Source: an uncultured Flavobacteriales bacterium
GTDB lineage: Bacteria > Bacteroidota > Bacteroidia > Flavobacteriales_D > Parvicellaceae
Direction: 5' to 3'
DNA length: 9,827 bases
Assembly: GCA_938084875.1 (NCBI GenBank)
Contig: CALKFX010000104.1
Location: forward strand, 1-9,827
Under the pieces are notes generated by a model. The model was given only the letters and a program-made list of their open reading frames with translations, had not been told where the DNA came from and searched no databases. The position numbers were made by a program, and so were the translations under genes. Position 1 is the stretch's first letter, and each line of letters begins with the position of its first letter. Positions 7,416 to 9,827 of this stretch are shown one piece after another.

Positions 7416-8102
7416 TTAAAGTTTCATTATTGTTACTGCTGCTATACAAGCAGTTTCAGTTCTTAGTCTATTGTTTCCAAGACTAACCATATTGTAATTA
7501 TTTACTTTTGCAAGTTCTATTTCATTATATGTAAAATCTCCTTCAGGGCCTATGACTATTACTTGTGGTTCTAAAGGGTTTGAAATTTTTTTTAGTTGAA
7601 TTTTTTCTTCTTTTTTGCAATGAGCTAGAAATTTTAATTTGTAAGATTTTTTTTCAATGAAGTGGTTAAATTTTTCGACAGGATGAATTGTTGGCAACCA
7701 AAACCTTTGGGATTGTTTGATAGTAGAAATTAAAACCTTTTCTAACCTTTCTGTATTCCATTTTCTTCTTTCAGAATTTTGTGAAATAAGTGGAAAAAAG
7801 TCAGTAACACCAATTTCAGAAGCTTTTTCAATAATTAATTTATTTCTATCGTTATTTTTTGTTGGACAAAATGCTAGAGATAATGGAACAGGCTTTTTAA
7901 TCTCTTTAAGCTCTCGGATTTTAATTTTTATTTTTTTGGTGCTAGAGTCGATAATTTCTCCTTCTCCATACAATCCATTACCATTAATAATTGATAAATT
8001 ATCTTTGTTCTTCATTCTCAAAACCTTTATGGCATGTCGAGATTCACTTTCAGTCAAAAAGCATATTCCATTTTCAATACTATCTGTTAAAAAAGTTGTC
8101 AC
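7416..8102 (-). CDS. rsmE: 16S rRNA (uracil(1498)-N(3))-methyltransferase
   Basis: Methylates N3 of U1498 in 16S rRNA using S-adenosylmethionine; it belongs to the SPOUT (trefoil-knot) class and acts on the assembled small subunit. The 228 residues are slightly shorter than the usual 235-245. Visible blocks are the N-terminal PUA-like part with ESRHAIKVLRM (20-30), EKASEIGV (92-99), IKQSQRFWLPTI (128-139), and the knot and cofactor motifs VIGPEGDFTYNEI (183-195) and SLGNNRLRTETA (207-218). The start is GTG at 8102-8100, the only start codon after the in-frame stop at 8117-8115; it gives MTTFL, which fits the family's short 'MxxF' beginning. An out-of-frame ATG at 8113 opens a four-residue frame (M-I-T-E) whose TGA overlaps the GTG, a layout that could couple initiation. 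The gene is divergent from the chalcone-isomerase-like gene. Confidence 0.95.
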   Translation of the reverse strand: MTTFLTDSIENGICFLTESESRHAIKVLRMKNKDNLSIINGNGLYGEGEIIDSSTKKIKIKIRELKEIKKPVPLSLAFCPTKNNDRNKLIIEKASEIGVTDFFPLISQNSERRKWNTERLEKVLISTIKQSQRFWLPTIHPVEKFNHFIEKKSYKLKFLAHCKKEEKIQLKKISNPLEPQVIVIGPEGDFTYNEIELAKVNNYNMVSLGNNRLRTETACIAAVTIMKL

Positions 8103-8181
8103 TCGGTTATCATTTTAAGAATAATTCAATGTAAATATTTAAAATTGAAAAAAAATAATGTAATTTAGAATCAACTTTTAA

Positions 8182-8213
8182 CAAAATTAACAATCAAAAC
8201 CCATACCATGAAT
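8182..8213 (-). promoter_or_regulatory. Possible promoter for rsmE
   Basis: On the minus strand, TAATTTTG at 8189-8182 matches the Bacteroidota -7 consensus TAnnTTTG exactly. The -33 position, 21 bases upstream, holds TTC rather than TTG (8213-8211), and it lies in the first codons of the divergent gene. The implied leader before rsmE is about 75 bases. For the plus-strand gene starting at 8208, the nearest -7-like site is TAATTTAG at 8161-8168, but its only upstream TTG is too close. The rest of the 105-base gap is featureless A/T. Confidence 0.3.
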
Positions 8214-8774
8214 TTTTTTAAATATCTTTTTTCAATTACGATAGTTCTTACTTTTTTTACCATTAATGCTCAGACAAAAAAAATAGAAGGTGTTGAATTC
8301 AATGCTGTTCAAGAAATTAATGGAGAAGAAACTGTTCTAAATGGAGGGGGTTTAAGAGAAAAGTACGGATTTATGGATTTGTATGTAGGTGGACTATACA
8401 TAAACAAAAAATCATCTGACGAAAATAAAATCATTATGGCTGATGAAAATATGGGAATTAGAATTGTTATTGTTTCTGGTTTAGTTACAAGAGAAAGATT
8501 TATTGAAGCTTTGGAAGAGGGTTTTGTAAATACAACTGCAGGAAAATCATCTCCATCGGATGTAGATAAGTTTAAAAAATTCTTAAATGATCCTTTTATT
8601 GAGGGAGACGAAATTGTTCTTAATTACCATAAAGGTGAAGCGGTTCATTTATACAAAAACAATAAAGAAAGAGGAACTTTTGATGGTCTAGAGTTTAAAC
8701 AAGCACTTTTTGGTATTTGGCTTGGTGGAAACCCTGCTGATGATAGTCTTAAAGAAGAAATGTTAGGACTTTAA
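8208..8774 (+). CDS. Secreted chalcone isomerase-like protein
   Basis: A 188-residue protein with a signal peptide (MNFFKYLF..., ending TINAQ, residues 1-21). The mature part matches the bacterial chalcone-isomerase-like family (CHI-fold, 'Chalcone_3' type). It has LNGGGLREKYGFMDLYVGGL at 44-63 with the conserved Gly-x-Arg-x-Lys-Tyr and Tyr-x-x-x-Leu-Tyr pattern. A middle segment, IVSGLVTRERFIEALEEGF (88-106), is followed by a linker rich in Ser, Asp and Lys and the C-terminal block FKQALFGIWLGGNPADDSLK (163-182). Bacterial members of this family are periplasmic and have no proven enzymatic role; relatives with this fold bind fatty acids, so lipid or small-ligand binding is a reasonable inference. 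It stands alone on its strand, and its stop is only 4 bases from that of nadC on the other strand. Confidence 0.9.
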   Translation: MNFFKYLFSITIVLTFFTINAQTKKIEGVEFNAVQEINGEETVLNGGGLREKYGFMDLYVGGLYINKKSSDENKIIMADENMGIRIVIVSGLVTRERFIEALEEGFVNTTAGKSSPSDVDKFKKFLNDPFIEGDEIVLNYHKGEAVHLYKNNKERGTFDGLEFKQALFGIWLGGNPADDSLKEEMLGL

Positions 8775-8778
8775 TTTG

Positions 8779-9615
8779 TTATTTCACTGCTTTTAAACTC
8801 AAGTCCATGTTGTTGACAGAGTGAGTCAAAGCTCCAACAGAAATATAGTCAACACCACACATTGCATAGTTTTTTACTGTATCTAAATTTATACCACCGG
8901 AGGCTTCTGTTTCATATAGACCGTTGATTAATTTAACTCCGGTTTTTAAATCTTTATAGTTAAAATTATCCATCATTATTCTATGTACATTTCCACAGTC
9001 TAAAACTTGCCTAACTTCCTCTAAATTTCTAGTTTCAATTTCAATTTTTATATCCAATTTTTTTTCTTTTAAATAGTTATTGGTTTTTTCAATTGCTTGT
9101 TGGATTCCACCTGCAAAATCTATGTGGTTATCTTTTAACATAACCATATCGTAAAGTCCAAACCTATGGTTGTAACCACCTCCTATTTTAACAGCTTCTT
9201 TTTCTAGAAACCTATTTAAAGGGGAAGTTTTTCTTGTGTCTAAAATTTTACAATTCAAACCCTTTAGTTTTTCAACATATTTATTAGTCAAAGTTGAAAT
9301 GGCACTCATTCTTTGCATTACATTTAAAACCAATCTTTCAATAGTTAATATAGAGCCAGATTTCCCACTAACAATAAAAGCAACATCTCCAATAGATACT
9401 TTTTTTCCATCTTTTAAAATACTTTTGAAATCAATAGTTGGATCGTAGCAATAAAATATTTCTTTAGCTAAATTAATTCCAGAAATAATTCCATTTTCTT
9501 TTACTAGCAGTTTTGCTGAACCTTTACTGCTTTTTGGTATACAAGAAAGGGTAGAGTGGTCTCCTTGTTTAACGTCTTCTTGAATTGCTAATTTTACAAA
9601 TTGATTTATTTCCAT
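8779..9615 (-). CDS. nadC: Nicotinate-nucleotide pyrophosphorylase (quinolinate phosphoribosyltransferase)
   Basis: Converts quinolinate and PRPP to nicotinate mononucleotide, CO2 and pyrophosphate in de novo NAD synthesis. The 278 residues are the usual family length. Motifs in order are EDVKQGDHST (13-22), ERLVLNVMQRMS (93-104), DTRKTSP (126-132) with the substrate-binding Arg and Lys, KEAVKIGGGYNHRFGLYD (139-156), MLKDNH (159-164), EIETRNLEE (192-200), IMMDNF (213-218), EASGGI (237-242) and the C-terminal VDYISVGALTHS (255-266). All substrate and PRPP contact motifs are present, so the enzyme should be active. The ATG is 3 bases after the stop of the upstream gene on the same strand, implying cotranscription. 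nadA and nadB are not in the window. Confidence 0.97.
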   Translation of the reverse strand: MEINQFVKLAIQEDVKQGDHSTLSCIPKSSKGSAKLLVKENGIISGINLAKEIFYCYDPTIDFKSILKDGKKVSIGDVAFIVSGKSGSILTIERLVLNVMQRMSAISTLTNKYVEKLKGLNCKILDTRKTSPLNRFLEKEAVKIGGGYNHRFGLYDMVMLKDNHIDFAGGIQQAIEKTNNYLKEKKLDIKIEIETRNLEEVRQVLDCGNVHRIMMDNFNYKDLKTGVKLINGLYETEASGGINLDTVKNYAMCGVDYISVGALTHSVNNMDLSLKAVK

Positions 9616-9618
9616 AAT

Positions 9619-9827
9619 TTATAGTTTAGAAATATTTTTAAAATATTGAGTCATATTTTTTTTAAAATTTTCAGGCCTATTAAGACAAAATTTTTCAAGA
9701 ACCCTTAATCCCTTTTCATATTTTTTTGTTCCCTTTTCATATCCCCATCTATTGTAGTGTTCTTCAACCATTGGCGAAAATATTTTTTTAAACTCTATAA
9801 AATTGGCCATTAAATTTTCTGATGAAA
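9619..9827 (-). CDS. C-terminal end of a protein cut by the window edge; resembles the tail of CotH-kinase-family proteins
   Basis: The frame is open from the stop at 9621-9619 to the right edge (69 complete codons). The first in-window ATG is at 9810 and would give a 63-residue protein. Because codons upstream of it are also open (reading S-S-E-N-L), I treat the gene as partial. The helical, basic sequence contains SPMVEEHYNRWGY and, after about 20 residues, EKFCLNRPENFKKNMTQYF. The pattern 'E-x-H-x-x-R-W-G ... F-x-x-x-R-P-x-x-x-x-x-x-x-x-x-F' is what I know from the extreme C-terminus of CotH-kinase-domain proteins. If so, the kinase domain lies beyond the edge. A short stand-alone hypothetical protein is the alternative. 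It is 3 bases upstream of nadC and probably shares its transcript. Confidence 0.55.
   Translation of the reverse strand, partial: SSENLMANFIEFKKIFSPMVEEHYNRWGYEKGTKKYEKGLRVLEKFCLNRPENFKKNMTQYFKNISKL

Noticed and set aside
8099..8113. Possible frameshift at the start of rsmE, because an ATG at 8113 is out of frame
   Set aside because: The in-frame GTG at 8102 already gives a complete family-like N-terminus, so no indel is needed.
7717..8118. Plus-strand open frame of 133 codons opposite rsmE
   Set aside because: rsmE is unambiguous on the minus strand, and the plus-strand frame has Ser/Leu/Phe-rich shadow composition.
9236..9448. Plus-strand open frame of 70 codons opposite nadC
   Set aside because: nadC is certain here; the frame is a shadow.

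Overview
The window is AT-rich (roughly 30% GC by eye) and densely packed. It looks like a small-genome member of the Bacteroidota, most likely a marine flavobacterium. The evidence is the type of proteins (lipoproteins with Bacteroidota-style lipoboxes, a TPR/PD40 secreted protein, signal peptides ending in Ala-Gln), the absence of clear Shine-Dalgarno sequences, and one good Bacteroidota-type promoter (TTTG, 21 bases, TAAATTTG). No intergenic stretch exceeds about 110 bases. I see no rRNA, tRNA, CRISPR array, insertion sequence or integrase.

Left part (1-4614, minus strand). A five-gene transcription unit reads leftward from a promoter at 4582-4614. In order of transcription it encodes a lipoprotein with a CotH-kinase-like N-terminal half fused to a right-handed beta-helix (4539-2851), a VTC-type polyphosphate polymerase domain protein (2834-2067), a DUF4956 membrane protein (2086-1484, overlapping the previous gene by 20 bases), a lipoprotein inorganic pyrophosphatase (1479-913), and the start of a secreted, possibly outer-membrane, protein that runs off the left edge (836-1). 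VTC polymerase, DUF4956 and CotH-like proteins are known companions. The lipid-anchored pyrophosphatase with a complete active site, and a CotH domain that seems to lack its catalytic acids, make this version unusual. My working hypothesis is an envelope system that makes polyphosphate or a related phospho-polymer in the cytoplasm, passes it through or couples it to the membrane protein, and handles phosphate or pyrophosphate on the periplasmic side.

Middle (4593-6062). A secreted TPR plus PD40 propeller protein lies on the minus strand just upstream of that unit. It is divergent from purB.

Right part (6063-9827). This is mostly housekeeping: purB (adenylosuccinate lyase, plus strand), rsmE (16S rRNA m3U1498 methyltransferase, minus), a secreted chalcone-isomerase-like protein (plus), and nadC (quinolinate phosphoribosyltransferase, minus). 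nadC follows, at 3 bases, the 3' end of a gene cut by the right edge whose C-terminus resembles the end of CotH-kinase-family proteins. Both convergent gene pairs meet with only 4 to 9 bases between stop codons.
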